Source: Verrucomicrobiales bacterium (lineage in GTDB: Bacteria > Verrucomicrobiota > Verrucomicrobiia > Verrucomicrobiales > DEV007). Taken from it: a stretch of DNA of 64,000 bases. Location: NCBI GenBank assembly GCA_016795505.1, contig JAEUHH010000006.1, positions 1 to 64,000 of the forward strand, given 5' to 3'. A program made the position numbers and the translations under genes. The number at the start of each line of letters is the position of its first letter. The stretch's first letter is position 1. The notes beneath the pieces were generated by a model. That model ran no database searches. It was not told the DNA's origin and saw nothing but the letters and a program-made list of their open reading frames with translations. Positions 43,947 to 58,928 of this stretch are shown piece by piece.

Positions 43947-46900
43947 TCAGGCCGACTCTTCCTCGGCACCGAACTCGATGCCGGGGGCATCTTCGCCGAC
44001 GTGGACGGTCTCGACGACGCGCACGTGGCGGCTGGTCGAGAAGCCGGAACCGGCGGGGATGAGGTGACCCATGATGACATTCTCCTTGAAGCCGCGCAGG
44101 CTGTCCACCTTGCCGAGGGTGGCGGCATCGGTGAGGACGCGCGTGGTATCCTGGAAGGACGCGGCGGAGATGAAGGAATCGGTCTCCAGCGAGGCCTTGG
44201 TGATGCCAAGCAGCACGGGCTCGGCTTCGGCCGGCTTGCCGCCCTGCTCTTCGATCTGCTGGTTGATGTCGCGGAACTCGGTCGCTTCGATCTGGTCGCC
44301 CCAGAGGAACTCAGTGTCGCCCGGGTCGGTGATCTTCACCTTGCGCAGCATCTGGCGGATGATGATCTCGATGTGCTTGTCGTTGATCTCCACGCCCTGA
44401 AGGCGGTAGACCTCCTGCACTTCGTTCACCAGGTGGTGCATCAGGCTCTGGGCACCGAGAATCTCCAGGATCTCATGCGGCGTGACGGCGCCTTCGGTGA
44501 GCTGCTGGCCTTTCTCGACGCGGTCGCCATTCTGCACGAGGTGGTGCTTGCCGAGCGGGATGAGGTGCTCCTCCTGCTCGCCGGTCTCGGGATCGGTGAT
44601 GATGAGCTTGCGCTTGCCACGGATGGTGCCGCCCAGCTCGACGATACCGTCGATCTTGGCGATTTCGGCGGCGTCCTTCGGCTTGCGGGCCTCGAACAGC
44701 TCGGCCACACGGGGCAGACCGCCGGTGATGTCCTTGGTTTGGGCCATCTTGCGGGGGGTCTTGGCCAGCTCCTCGCCGGCTTTGACCTTCTGGCCTTCCT
44801 TGACGGACAAGTGGGCGCCGGTCGGAATGGAGTAGCTGGACAGCTCGTCGCCGGTCTTGGCATCGAGGATGACCACCTGCGGATGCAGGTCCTCCTTGTG
44901 CTCGGTGACGACGTAGCCGCGGGTATTGGTCTCCTTGTCGATTTCGGCCTCGATGGTGATGCCCTGGATCATGTCGCGGAAGCGGATGATACCGCCCTTC
45001 TCCGTGATGACGGGGACGTTGTGGGGGTCCCAGGTGACGAGGGTATCGCCCTTTTTCACCGTCGAGTTGTCGGCGGCGTAGATGACCGAACCGATCACGA
45101 TCGGGTAGGACTCCAGCTCGCGGCCGCGATCATCGTGGATGGACAGGCTGCCGTTCTTGTTCAGGGCCACCCAGGTGCCTTCGGTGGTCTCGACGGCGCG
45201 CAGGTTGTTGAAGTGGACGGTGCCCTTGTCCTTGGCCTTGATGATGGGCTGCTTGAACAGGGTGGTCGCGATACCGCCGACGTGGAAGGTACGCATGGTG
45301 AGCTGAGTGCCGGGCTCGCCGATGGACTGGGCGGCAATGATGCCGACCGCCTCGCCGATCTTGGCCATGACGTTGGTGGCCAGGTTCATGCCGTAGCATT
45401 TGGCACAACAGCCGCGGCGGCTCTCGCAGGTCAGCACCGAGCGGATCTTGAGCTGCTCGTGACCGATGTCGTTGAGGCGCAGGGCGATCTTTTCGTCGAT
45501 GAGCTGGCCGGGCGAGACGACGACTTCGTCGCCATTGACCACCTTCTCGGCGGAGACGCGGCCATAGACGCGGGTCTTGAGGTCGACGACCTCCTCGTCA
45601 CCTTCGTAGATGGACTTCACGAGAATGCCGTTCACCGTGCCGCAATCTTCCTCGAAGATGATGACGTCCTGCGCCACATCGACGAGCTTGCGGGTCATGT
45701 AGCCGGAGTCGGCGGTCTTCAACGCCGTGTCGGCCAGACCCTTGCGGGCACCGTGGGTGGAGATGAAGTACTCGAGCACGGAGAGGCCCTCCCGGAAGTT
45801 CGAGATGATGGGCCGCTCGATGATCTCGCCGGAGGGCTTGGCCATGAGGCCGCGCATCCCGGAGAGCTGCTTGATCTGCTGGCGGTTACCACGGGCGCCG
45901 GAGTCGACCATCATGAACAAGGGGCTGGGAAGGTCCTTGCCGTCGTTGAACTCGATGGTGCGGAACAGCGCCTTGGTGATCTCGTCACCGGCGTGGGTCC
46001 AGATGTCGACGACCTGATTGTAGCGCTCCTTGTCGGTGATGATACCGGCACGACGCTGGTCGGACACCTTTTTGACTTTCGCGAAGGCCTCGTCGAGGGC
46101 GACTTTCTTCTCGCCCGGAATAACCATGTCGGTGATCCCGATGGAGGTGCCGGAACGGGTCGCCTCGCGGAAGCCGAGGGATTTCAGGTCATCGAGCGCC
46201 TTGACGGTGCCGGACTGGCCGCCAGTCTGGTAGCAGCGCCAGATGATGTCGGACAACTGCTTCTTGCGGACGTTCTCGTTGAAGAAACCCATGCCCTGGG
46301 GCCAGATCTCGTTGAAACGGACGCGACCGGCGGTGGTGACGATGACCTTGAGGTCCTTCTTGCCGTAGATGGTGTCCTTGCCGAAGTCGGGGTTGCGCAC
46401 GCGGATGGGGTCGTGCATGTCGATGGCCCGGTTGGCGAGGGCAAACTCAACCTCGGACGTGTCGGCGAAGAGAGGCAGGCTGCGCTCCTTGTCCGCGTCG
46501 CGCAAGGGGATCTGGCGGCAATAGGTGAGGAAGTAACAACCCAGGGTGATGTCCTGCGAGGGCGTGGTGATGGGCTTCCCGCTGGAGGGCGAGAAGATGT
46601 TGTTCGGCGCCAGCATGAGCATGCGGGCCTCCATCTGCGCCTCGACCGAGAGCGGCACGTGCACGGCCATCTGGTCACCGTCGAAGTCGGCGTTGTAGGC
46701 CGTACAGGTGAGCGGGTGAAGCCGGATGGCGGAGCCCTCGATGAGCACGGGCTCGAACGCTTGGATGGAGAGGCGGTGCAGGGTGGGCGCGCGGTTCAGG
46801 AGCACGGGATGTCCCTTGGTGACTTCTTCCAGGATGTCCCACACCTCGGGCGTCTTGCGCTCGATCATCTTCTTGGCGCTGCGCACGGTGTGCACGTAGC

Positions 46901-48077
46901 CCAGCTCCTTGAGGCGGCGGATGATGAAGGGCTCGAACAGGACGAGGGCCATCTTTTTCGGCAGGCCGCACTGGTGGAGCTTGAGCTCCGGTCCGATGAC
47001 GATGACGGAACGACCCGAGTAGTCGACGCGCTTGCCGAGCAGGTTCTGCCGGAAGCGGCCGCCCTTGCCTTTGAGCATGTCGGAGAGGGACTTGAGGGCG
47101 CGATTGCCGGCCCCGGTGACGGCGCGGCCGTGACGGCCGTTGTCGAAGAGGGCATCGACAGCCTCCTGCAGCATCCGCTTTTCATTCCGGATGATGACGT
47201 CGGGCGTCTTCAACTGGAGCAGATTCTTCAACCGGTTGTTGCGGTTGATAACGCGACGATAGAGGTCGTTGAGGTCGGAGGTTGCGAAGCGGCCCCCTTC
47301 CAGCGGCACCAGCGGACGCAGGTCCGGCGGGATGACCGGGAGCACCTCCAGGATCATCCACTCGGGGCGGCTGTTCGAGTTGTGGAAGCCCTGGGCCAGT
47401 TTGAGGCGCTTGGCGAGCTTTTTGCGGACCTGCTTGGAGCGGGTCTTGGTCATGGCCTCCTCCAACTCGGTGATCAGGGAGGGCAGGTCGGTGCGGGCAA
47501 GCAGATCGCGGATCGCCTCGGCACCCATGCCGGCGGTGAAGGCTTTTTCACCGTATTCTTCCTGGGCGTCGCGGTACTCCATCTCGGTCAGGAGTTGGGC
47601 CTTGGCGAGCGGGGTGTTGCCGGGATCGATGACGATGTAATCCTCGTAGTAGATGACGCGCTCCAACTGCCGGGCGCTCATGTCGAGAGCCAGGCCGATG
47701 CGCGACGGCATGCACTTGTAGAACCAGATGTGGGACACTGGCACAGCCAACTCGATGTGGCCCATGCGCTCGCGGCGGACGCGAGAGAGGGTCACCTCGA
47801 CGCCGCAACGGTCGCAGACGACGCCTTTGTGCTTGATGCGCTTGTACTTGCCGCAGGCGCACTCCCAGTCCTTGGTGGGACCGAAGATGCGCTCGCAGAA
47901 CAGGCCGCCCTTTTCGGGTTTGAAGGTGCGGTAGTTGATGGTTTCGGGGTTTTTCACTTCCCCGCGGCTCCACGACCGAATGATATCGGGCGCGGCGACG
48001 GTGATGCGGACGTGATCGAAGGAGTCTGAGTCGCGCTGCAGACCAAAGATCTCGTCAAGGTGGGTTTCGGAACTCAT
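43947..48077 (-). CDS. rpoC: RNA polymerase subunit beta'
   Basis: 1376 aa from ATG 48077; a GTG 12 bases upstream is an alternative. [20 protein letters not shown] is the N-terminal zinc ribbon, NADFDGDQM the catalytic Mg loop, and [13 protein letters not shown] the second zinc site. The C-terminal about 900 residues contain the bridge helix, trigger loop and jaw. Normal length for the family. It is downstream of rpoB with a 90-bp gap. Confidence 0.98.
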   Translation of the reverse strand: MSSETHLDEIFGLQRDSDSFDHVRITVAAPDIIRSWSRGEVKNPETINYRTFKPEKGGLFCERIFGPTKDWECACGKYKRIKHKGVVCDRCGVEVTLSRVRRERMGHIELAVPVSHIWFYKCMPSRIGLALDMSARQLERVIYYEDYIVIDPGNTPLAKAQLLTEMEYRDAQEEYGEKAFTAGMGAEAIRDLLARTDLPSLITELEEAMTKTRSKQVRKKLAKRLKLAQGFHNSNSRPEWMILEVLPVIPPDLRPLVPLEGGRFATSDLNDLYRRVINRNNRLKNLLQLKTPDVIIRNEKRMLQEAVDALFDNGRHGRAVTGAGNRALKSLSDMLKGKGGRFRQNLLGKRVDYSGRSVIVIGPELKLHQCGLPKKMALVLFEPFIIRRLKELGYVHTVRSAKKMIERKTPEVWDILEEVTKGHPVLLNRAPTLHRLSIQAFEPVLIEGSAIRLHPLTCTAYNADFDGDQMAVHVPLSVEAQMEARMLMLAPNNIFSPSSGKPITTPSQDITLGCYFLTYCRQIPLRDADKERSLPLFADTSEVEFALANRAIDMHDPIRVRNPDFGKDTIYGKKDLKVIVTTAGRVRFNEIWPQGMGFFNENVRKKQLSDIIWRCYQTGGQSGTVKALDDLKSLGFREATRSGTSIGITDMVIPGEKKVALDEAFAKVKKVSDQRRAGIITDKERYNQVVDIWTHAGDEITKALFRTIEFNDGKDLPSPLFMMVDSGARGNRQQIKQLSGMRGLMAKPSGEIIERPIISNFREGLSVLEYFISTHGARKGLADTALKTADSGYMTRKLVDVAQDVIIFEEDCGTVNGILVKSIYEGDEEVVDLKTRVYGRVSAEKVVNGDEVVVSPGQLIDEKIALRLNDIGHEQLKIRSVLTCESRRGCCAKCYGMNLATNVMAKIGEAVGIIAAQSIGEPGTQLTMRTFHVGGIATTLFKQPIIKAKDKGTVHFNNLRAVETTEGTWVALNKNGSLSIHDDRGRELESYPIVIGSVIYAADNSTVKKGDTLVTWDPHNVPVITEKGGIIRFRDMIQGITIEAEIDKETNTRGYVVTEHKEDLHPQVVILDAKTGDELSSYSIPTGAHLSVKEGQKVKAGEELAKTPRKMAQTKDITGGLPRVAELFEARKPKDAAEIAKIDGIVELGGTIRGKRKLIITDPETGEQEEHLIPLGKHHLVQNGDRVEKGQQLTEGAVTPHEILEILGAQSLMHHLVNEVQEVYRLQGVEINDKHIEIIIRQMLRKVKITDPGDTEFLWGDQIEATEFRDINQQIEEQGGKPAEAEPVLLGITKASLETDSFISAASFQDTTRVLTDAATLGKVDSLRGFKENVIMGHLIPAGSGFSTSRHVRVVETVHVGEDAPGIEFGAEEESA

Positions 48078-48167
48078 CGAAGAAGACACGGCTTTTGGGA
48101 AGGGGCTAAGGGTTCGCTACGCTGGACGGGGCTGTTTCGTTCTCTCGTTTTTCGCTCGCCTGACAGA

Positions 48168-52013
<3,846 letters not shown>

Positions 52014-52379
52014 GTCGCGGTGCCTGGTTACTGGGTCTGGGGTCGGAAGGCGGGGCGCTCGGTTACCGTCCGGCCTCGGCCGCATGCCCCGTCTCGCAAC
52101 GACAGGCACACGACCCAAACCGCCGGGTTCCGTACCCGCCGTGAGTCATCTTCGAAATCGATTTCCCGTTTCGGAGACGACAAAGCCTGACTGCTTCAAA
52201 ACAGTCAGGATTTGTCGTCCGGATCGACATCCGGGAGTTTTTTCTATTTTTTTCCGCCGGGTTCCACCGCCCCCGGTCGCAGCAATCGCGATCGGGAGCG
52301 GTGGAGGGAAAACAGCGGAAAACCGAAACAGTCCAACTGAAAACAGCCGTTGTTTCGCGAGTATCCGTGCCCCGGTCGA
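52014..52379. other. rplL-rpoB spacer
   Basis: 366 bp with no gene. It contains the long hairpin at 52172-52222 near its rpoB side and T-rich tracts around 52230-52250. A spacer with an attenuator and RNase III site is known at the same place in Escherichia coli. Confidence 0.6.
52172..52222. promoter_or_regulatory. Long stem-loop between rplL and rpoB
   Basis: CGACAAA, G, CCTGACTG, then an 8-base loop, then CAGTCAGG, A, TTTGTCG: a 15-bp stem with one symmetric mismatch. Flanking TCTCCG and CGGA-type pairs may extend it. No T-run follows on the minus strand, so an RNase III-type processing site or partial attenuator is likelier than a full terminator. Confidence 0.7.
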
Positions 52380-52766
52380 TTACTTGAGTTCGACCTTGGC
52401 GCCGGCTTCCTCGAGTTTCTTCTTCATTTCCTCGGCTTCGGCCTTGTTCGCACCTTCCTTCACGACGGAAGGAGCGCTTTCGACCAGTTTCTTGGCTTCG
52501 GCAAGACCCAGACCGGCAACGGCCTCGCGGACCGCCTTGATGACGCCAATCTTGTTGTCGCCGAAGGAGGCGAGGACGACGTTGAATTCGTCCTTCTCGG
52601 CAGCCGCTTCGCCACCACCGTCGCCGGCAGCGGGAGCCGCGGCGGCCACGGCCACGGGAGCCGCGGCGCTGACGCCCCATTTTTCTTCAAGCGCCTTCAC
52701 GAGACCGGCCACTTCGAGGACGGTCAGGCCACTCAGTTGTTCTACAATGCTATCGATATCAGCCAT
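52380..52766 (-). CDS. rplL: Large ribosomal subunit protein bL12 (L7/L12)
   Basis: 128 aa. The N-terminal dimerisation helices ([20 protein letters not shown]), an Ala-rich hinge, and the C-terminal factor-binding domain ([20 protein letters not shown]) are all present. It forms the flexible stalk that recruits EF-Tu, EF-G and IF2. It is 206 bp after rplJ. Confidence 0.97.
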   Translation of the reverse strand: MADIDSIVEQLSGLTVLEVAGLVKALEEKWGVSAAAPVAVAAAAPAAGDGGGEAAAEKDEFNVVLASFGDNKIGVIKAVREAVAGLGLAEAKKLVESAPSVVKEGANKAEAEEMKKKLEEAGAKVELK

Positions 52767-52972
52767 GGTTTTGGTGGGTGTCGTCGCACCGGCAAGCCTG
52801 CCGGCATTTCAGGTTCGGAGCCCCGTCCCCGACGAGGAACCCGGTTTCAGGTTCGATTACGTTTGTTGGTTTCTGGTTTTCGGTCCCCCGTCCCGGAATT
52901 CGTTTTCTGGCCACCGGCCAAATCCCGTCGCAGGGAGGAGGAAGGAAAAAAGGGTTGGTTTCAGTTCAAAGC

Positions 52973-53488
52973 TCAGCCGGCCTGATCGACCTTGGCTTGG
53001 AGGACGCGGGCCAACGACGCGAGCGGCTCGTTGAGCACGGTGACCATGCGGCGGGCGGGCTCCTGCAGCAGACCGAGCAACTGGGATTGGAGCACTTCCT
53101 TGGCGGGCAGTTCAGCCAGCGCCTCGACCTGTGCGGCACTCAGCACGGCACCATCAAGCACACCACCCCGCATCACCGGGCGGTTGAACTCCTTGTGGAA
53201 GGCCTTGATCGTCTTGGCCGCAGCGCACACATCGCTGGCACCCGTCACCACCGCGGTTTGTCCCGCGAGGAGGGAGCCGACTGTGTCGGGCATGGAGGCG
53301 GAAGCCGCCGCCTGCTTGACGAACGTGTTCTTGGCGACGTTGAACGTGGCACCGGTGGCGCGGAGACGCTTCCGCAATTCCGTGAACTGCTTCACCGTCA
53401 TGCCACTGTAGTCAGCGACCAGGAGGAAGGGCGATTGGTTGATCCGCTCGTAGAGCGCATCGATGATGATCTTTTTCTCGGATTTCAT
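52973..53488 (-). CDS. rplJ: Large ribosomal subunit protein uL10
   Basis: 171 aa. It anchors bL12 dimers to the ribosome. MKSEKKIIIDALYERINQSP, DYSGMTVKQFTELRKRLR and AKEVLQSQLLGLL-type segments are conserved. It starts 69 bp after rplA, too short for a classical L10 leader with the full kink-turn fold. Confidence 0.96.
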   Translation of the reverse strand: MKSEKKIIIDALYERINQSPFLLVADYSGMTVKQFTELRKRLRATGATFNVAKNTFVKQAAASASMPDTVGSLLAGQTAVVTGASDVCAAAKTIKAFHKEFNRPVMRGGVLDGAVLSAAQVEALAELPAKEVLQSQLLGLLQEPARRMVTVLNEPLASLARVLQAKVDQAG

Positions 53489-53556
53489 CGGCTAAAAGGG
53501 AGTGGGGAATCGATTGTCGGTTGGTTTCGGCAACAACTGGTGGAGATGGTCCGAAA

Positions 53557-54252
53557 TCAGCGGAAAGGACCGAGATCGATCCGGACGCCGGGGGTCATGG
53601 TGGCCGCCACCGCGCCCGCCGTGAGATAGTTGCCCTTGGCCGAAGCCGGCTTGGCTCCCATCACCGAGTCGATGACCGCCGCGGCGTTCTCGACCAACTG
53701 CTGCGGCTCGAATGACGCCTTGCCCACCGGGACAGAGATGTTGGCATTGCGGTCGAGCTTGAAGTCGACACGACCGGCCTTCACGGCTTTCACCGCCTCG
53801 GCGGTGTCGTCGGTGACGGTGCCCGTCTTGGGGTTCGGCATCAGGCCGCGCGGTCCCAATTGGCGACCTAGCTTGCGCACTTCGGCCATGGCGGAAGGCG
53901 TGGCGATGACGACATCGAATCCGAGCCATCCCTCCTGCACCTTCTTGATCATTTCCTCGTAACCCACGAACTCAGCACCGGCATTGCGGGCCGCCGTGGC
54001 GGCTTCGCCTTCGGCAAACACCAGCACGGTGACGTCCTTGCCACTCCCGTGAGGCAGCGGACAGGTGCCGCGGACCATCTGGTCAGACTGACGGGGATCC
54101 ACCCCCATCTTGAAGGAGATGGTGACCGTTTGGTCGAATTTGACCCCGGGGAATTTCTTCACCAACTCCATGGCTTCGGCCAGGGAGTAAAGTTTCGTGG
54201 AGTCCACCAGCTTGGCGGCTTCCTGATATCGCTTGCTTCGTTTCTTGGGCAT
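53557..54252 (-). CDS. rplA: Large ribosomal subunit protein uL1
   Basis: 231 aa. MPKKRSKRYQEAAKLVDSTK, then FDQTVTISFKMGVDPRQSDQ, then PRGLMPNPKTGTVTDD form the uL1 RNA-binding and translocation surface at the L1 stalk. In many bacteria uL1 represses its own rplK-rplA transcript. It follows rplK with a 163-bp gap, and that operon structure is kept here. Confidence 0.97.
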   Translation of the reverse strand: MPKKRSKRYQEAAKLVDSTKLYSLAEAMELVKKFPGVKFDQTVTISFKMGVDPRQSDQMVRGTCPLPHGSGKDVTVLVFAEGEAATAARNAGAEFVGYEEMIKKVQEGWLGFDVVIATPSAMAEVRKLGRQLGPRGLMPNPKTGTVTDDTAEAVKAVKAGRVDFKLDRNANISVPVGKASFEPQQLVENAAAVIDSVMGAKPASAKGNYLTAGAVAATMTPGVRIDLGPFR

Positions 54253-54415
54253 TGGAGTGGGTGCAGTGTTGACGAGCCTTCCTATCCGGACGAGCTCTCC
54301 TGCGTTTTGACGTTTCTTTTTTGGCTCGGCCTATTTACTCGATCACTCCGGGCGCCGACACCCATTTCCCGGAGCAAAACTTTTCTAAAGGGTCACCCTG
54401 GCGACCACCTGACGG

Positions 54416-54841
54416 TCAATCAACGACCTCGATGCCCATCTGGCGGGCAGTGCCTTCGATGATGCGCACGGCGGCGGTCTCATCGTTGGCGTTAAGGTCT
54501 TCCATCTTCGTGAGGGCCACCTCGAGCACTTGGGCGCGGGTGAGCTTGGCCACTTTCTTGCGGTTCGGCTCACCGGAACCGGAGGCGATGTTCGCGGCCT
54601 TCTTCAGCAGGATGGCTGCCGGCGGCTTCTTGGTGACGAAGGTGAAGCTCTTGTCCTTGTAGACACTGATGATCACCGGCAGCAAGTCCCCGGACTGGCC
54701 CTGGGTCGCCGCGTTGAACGCCTTGCAGAACTCCATGATGTTCACGCCCGCCTGGCCCAACGCGGGGCCCACGGGAGGAGACGGGTTTGCCGCCCCCGCC
54801 GGGATCTGCAGTTTCACTTGTTTGACTACTTCCTTCGCCAT
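54416..54841 (-). CDS. rplK: Large ribosomal subunit protein uL11
   Basis: 141 aa. [20 protein letters not shown] is the conserved N-terminal proline loop targeted by thiostrepton. [20 protein letters not shown] lies in the C-terminal rRNA-binding domain. It belongs to the GTPase-associated centre. It is downstream of nusG (81 bp). Confidence 0.97.
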   Translation of the reverse strand: MAKEVVKQVKLQIPAGAANPSPPVGPALGQAGVNIMEFCKAFNAATQGQSGDLLPVIISVYKDKSFTFVTKKPPAAILLKKAANIASGSGEPNRKKVAKLTRAQVLEVALTKMEDLNANDETAAVRIIEGTARQMGIEVVD

Positions 54842-54922
54842 CGGATCTGACTGGTTATGGGATTAAAAGAGAGGGATGATTACACAAAATGGAAAATACG
54901 GACGGACCGCGCCGGGAGGGGC

Positions 54923-55492
54923 TCAACCACGCTCGACCTGCCAGTATTCGAGCGGCACCAGGGTCTCCCGGCCGAAAATGTTCACCGAAACCATCAACTC
55001 GCCCTTGTCTTCGTTGATTTCGGCCACCACACCGGCCTGACCTTCGAACGGACCATCGGAAACGGTCACTGCATCGCCGGGCTCGAACTGAATGGCAGGC
55101 TTCACGCTGTCCTCGCGCTCCTTGATCTGGGCGAGCATGCTTTCCACCTCATGGCGGGGCATCGGCACCGGATGGTCCTTGGCACCGGCAAAATTGATCA
55201 CCCCCGGAGTCTCGCGGATGAAGTACCAGGTGCGGTCCACCAGACGGTTCTTCTCATCCAGCAGGTGCATGTTCACGATGACATAACCCGGGAAAAACTT
55301 GCGGTTCGTCTCCATCTTCCGGCCACCCTTGACCTCGGAAACCCGCTCCGTCGGCACCAGAACGCCGAAGACGAGATCAGCCATCTCCTCCGCGTCGATA
55401 CGGCGCTTGATATTCTCCTTCACCTTCATCTCCTGTCCGGAGAGAACCTGGACGACATACCACTGGTCTTGGGGCGGGGGCACGGAAGCCAT
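54923..55492 (-). CDS. nusG: Transcription termination/antitermination factor NusG
   Basis: 189 aa, start MASVPPPQDQWYVVQVLSGQ. The NGN domain (KFFPGYVIVNM, TWYFIRETPGVINFAG) binds RNA polymerase, and the C-terminal KOW domain (FEPGDAVTVSDGPFEGQAG) contacts Rho or NusE. It follows secE by 140 bp in the standard secE-nusG-rplKAJL order. Confidence 0.96.
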   Translation of the reverse strand: MASVPPPQDQWYVVQVLSGQEMKVKENIKRRIDAEEMADLVFGVLVPTERVSEVKGGRKMETNRKFFPGYVIVNMHLLDEKNRLVDRTWYFIRETPGVINFAGAKDHPVPMPRHEVESMLAQIKEREDSVKPAIQFEPGDAVTVSDGPFEGQAGVVAEINEDKGELMVSVNIFGRETLVPLEYWQVERG

Positions 55493-55632
55493 GATTCGAA
55501 TCGCTCTGGTTCTAGTTCGGAAATGTTTGTGAAAATTCTTTCGTTTGTCTGCCCTTTGCCCCCGCATCCCCGGCTCCAACCTTCGTTTCCCGGTCGGGCG
55601 TGTTGTGCGAGAGGCGGACTCTGTTTCAGGTC

Positions 55633-55857
55633 TCAAGCGCCGAAGCCCACCGTGATGGCCTTCATCACGTTCACCATCAGGAAGTCAAAAAACGCAACGA
55701 AAGCTCCCAGCAACAGCGTGGCAATCAGGACGACCACCGTGGAGTCGATCAGTTGCTTGTAACGCTTGACGCCTTTTTCCTTGGGATCCCAAGGCCAGGT
55801 TGCCTTGTGCAACTCGGAGCGGACTTCACCGAAAAATTTGCCGACTTTGCCAAACAT
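55633..55857 (-). CDS. secE: Preprotein translocase subunit SecE
   Basis: 74 aa, start MFGKVGKFFGEVRSELHKATW. VRSELHKATWPWDPKEK is the amphipathic helix, followed by one membrane helix (STVVVLIATLLLGAFVAFFDF). It clamps SecY. It sits just after tRNA-Trp and before nusG. Confidence 0.92.
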   Translation of the reverse strand: MFGKVGKFFGEVRSELHKATWPWDPKEKGVKRYKQLIDSTVVVLIATLLLGAFVAFFDFLMVNVMKAITVGFGA

Positions 55858-55998
55858 GGGAATGGAAGATGCTGGGATGAAAATGATGGGTTCCGGTATC
55901 GACTTGCCGATCCTCTCAGTCTGCGCCCGGCCCGGTCGGATGAGACTGGAGCCGAAGGATTCCGGTGACAAATGGAGGCAATTTTCCGACCTTCGACT

Positions 55999-56074
55999 TG
56001 GCAGGGCAGGCGGGACTCGAACCCACAACCAACGGTTTTGGAGACCGCTACTCTACCAATTGAGCTACTGCCCT
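55999..56074 (-). tRNA. trnW: tRNA-Trp (CCA)
   Basis: Minus strand: AGGGCAG acceptor, D-arm AGCTCAATTGGTAGAGT, anticodon arm CGGTCTCCAAAACCG with anticodon CCA, T-arm GGTTCGAGTCC, closing CTGCCCT, discriminator G and an encoded CCA end. All four stems pair. It lies between tuf and secE, a conserved position. Confidence 0.97.
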
Positions 56075-56440
56075 AACTTGTTGACGGTCCACCCGCCCTC
56101 TCAGAGTCATCCAAGCCTCCCCAGAGGCGCTTGACAGACTCTTTGAATTTGGGGGAATCGCATCCTAGCCGCAAAATCGGCGAAATCCTCAATTTTTTTT
56201 GATCGGACTCCTTTTCCCTTCAGATACCCGACTCAACCGGCTGTCGCCATCGACCGCACCGAGATCATCAAAGCCACCCGTTGGGACGATCCATCACCCG
56301 AGAGCCACTGAGGCGCCGAAACCGCCCCGCCTCCCTTCGAGCGCTTCACACTCAACCAGAAGGACCAGGACGGCCGGATTCAGGTGGACGGCAGCCCGTC
56401 GACTCCGGGAAGGAATCGACGGGCTCACGTCAAAGATCGA
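56075..56440. other. tuf-tRNA-Trp spacer
   Basis: 366 bp with no gene. It contains the hairpin at 56393-56425 just after tuf, an A/T-rich tract near 56195-56205, and a minor palindrome (GCCTC/GAGGC) near 56115-56130. A promoter for tRNA-Trp-secE-nusG is expected here, but I could not fix its position. Confidence 0.5.
56393..56425 (-). terminator. Hairpin downstream of tuf, probable terminator or 3' stabiliser
   Basis: AGCCCGTCGA and TCGACGGGCT form a perfect 10-bp stem with inner TCC/GGA pairs, starting 16 bp after the tuf stop. There is no T-run, so it may act with Rho or protect the 3' end. Confidence 0.6.
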
Positions 56441-57625
<1,185 letters not shown>

Positions 57626-57734
57626 GGTGGTGTTTGGGTTGGATTAGTTCAGTTTTCTTTAAAGGAATGACTTGCCTTGAGAGGCCGCCCAGAGGGTGAA
57701 TTCAGAGTGGTTCTCGATCAATTTCGCTGATAAG

Positions 57735-57809
<75 letters not shown>

Positions 57810-57888
57810 CTTTCGAATGGTCGATTCCGGACGTATCCGGCGTCGTTCAATCGTGGCCGCCGCAGCCCGGAAAAAACGCTAAAGCGCC

Positions 57889-57930
57889 CGCTGTCTCTCC
57901 CTAGAAGAGGCATAAGCAGGCGCTCCAAAC
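57889..57930. promoter_or_regulatory. Imperfect long hairpin upstream of tRNA-Thr
   Basis: AGCGCCCGCT and AGCAGGCGCT pair with one mismatch around a central TCTC/GAGA-type inner stem. It lies between the YmdB-like gene and tRNA-Thr, in a 240-bp gene-free spacer (57810-58049). It may be a processing or terminator-like element. No gene is visible around it. Confidence 0.4.
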
Positions 57931-58049
57931 GAGATCTGGGCAAAAGCGTCGGCCAAACTACGCGAACACCTCTACCTGTCAAAAAAATTTTCCCGTGGTT
58001 TTCGGCAAAAACTTGAGCGGAAAATCCACAGTTTCAGGGAATGCCAAAA

Positions 58050-58853
58050 TCACTCCGCATCGGGCTCAAAATCCTCCGCTAATCTCTCGATTGCGAGCGC
58101 CCGTCCCGACTCCTCGTCGATGTCGATGATGGCCCCGCGAAGGCCGACGATACCACCGGCCACCGGGAACCGTCGCGGCAACTGGGTGCGGAATCGCTCG
58201 ACCACCGGTCGGATCTCCCGCCCGAGGACCGAATCGACCGGACCGCACATCCCCGCATCGCACAAAAAGGCCGTTCCTCCGGGAAACACCCGCTCATCCG
58301 CCGTCTGCACATGGGTGTGCGTGCCGAGGACGGCCGACACCTGACCGTCGAGCGAGCGGGCAAAGGCGATCTTTTCGCTGGTGGCCTCCGCGTGGAAATC
58401 GACAAACACCACCCGCACGCCTTCGGCGGCCTTGAGGCGCTCAACCTCGGCCGCCACCCCGAGGAACGGGTTTTCCAGCGGCGGCTGCATGAAGACCTGA
58501 CCCTGGGCGTTGATCACGGCCACTTTTCCCTTGGCTGTATCCAGTACCACCGATCCCTGACCGGGCGTCCCGGGAGGGTAGTTGATCGGCCGCAGCAATC
58601 GGGGCTCGGTCGGCAGATAGGGAATGATCTCCGCCTGATCCCAGGCATGGTCGCCCGTCGTGACCACCGCCACGCCCGCCCGCAGCAGGTCGATGCTTAT
58701 CTTCGGGGTGATGCCACGTCCCCCGGCGGCGTTCTCCCCGTTGGCGATGACGAAATCAATGCCCCGAGCCTGCCGGATCGCCGCGAGGTGTCCGATGACC
58801 GCCTTGCGGCCCGGTTCGCCGACGATGTCGCCTAGAAACAAAATCCTGAGCAT
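58050..58853 (-). CDS. ymdB: YmdB-family metallophosphoesterase
   Basis: 267 aa, start MLRILFLGDIVGEPGRKAVI. FLGDIVG, ANGENAAGG, TTGDHAWDQ and GTHTHVQTAD carry the Asp, Asn, His and Glu ligands of the two-metal centre. YmdB of Bacillus is a 2',3'-cAMP phosphodiesterase affecting biofilm and sporulation choices. The role here is not known. It is the last gene of the serS-tilS-ymdB run (75-bp gap after tilS). Confidence 0.9.
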   Translation of the reverse strand: MLRILFLGDIVGEPGRKAVIGHLAAIRQARGIDFVIANGENAAGGRGITPKISIDLLRAGVAVVTTGDHAWDQAEIIPYLPTEPRLLRPINYPPGTPGQGSVVLDTAKGKVAVINAQGQVFMQPPLENPFLGVAAEVERLKAAEGVRVVFVDFHAEATSEKIAFARSLDGQVSAVLGTHTHVQTADERVFPGGTAFLCDAGMCGPVDSVLGREIRPVVERFRTQLPRRFPVAGGIVGLRGAIIDIDEESGRALAIERLAEDFEPDAE

Positions 58854-58928
58854 GACTTCCTGTTCCCCCGCTTGGGCAGAGTCGCAACCGTTTTCCCGTT
58901 TCCTCTCCCGTTGCGGACCACTGGTCAT

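Noticed and set aside
43740-48029. A 1429-codon open frame on the plus strand
   Set aside because: It lies wholly opposite rpoC, is built of Asp/Gly/Leu/Val-rich sequence typical of antisense of GC-rich genes, and matches no family. Similar long antisense frames face rpoB, tuf, clpC and pyk.
53489-53556. A classical L10 leader before rplJ
   Set aside because: Only 68 bases separate rplA and rplJ, too short for the full leader fold, and no kink-turn pattern was seen.
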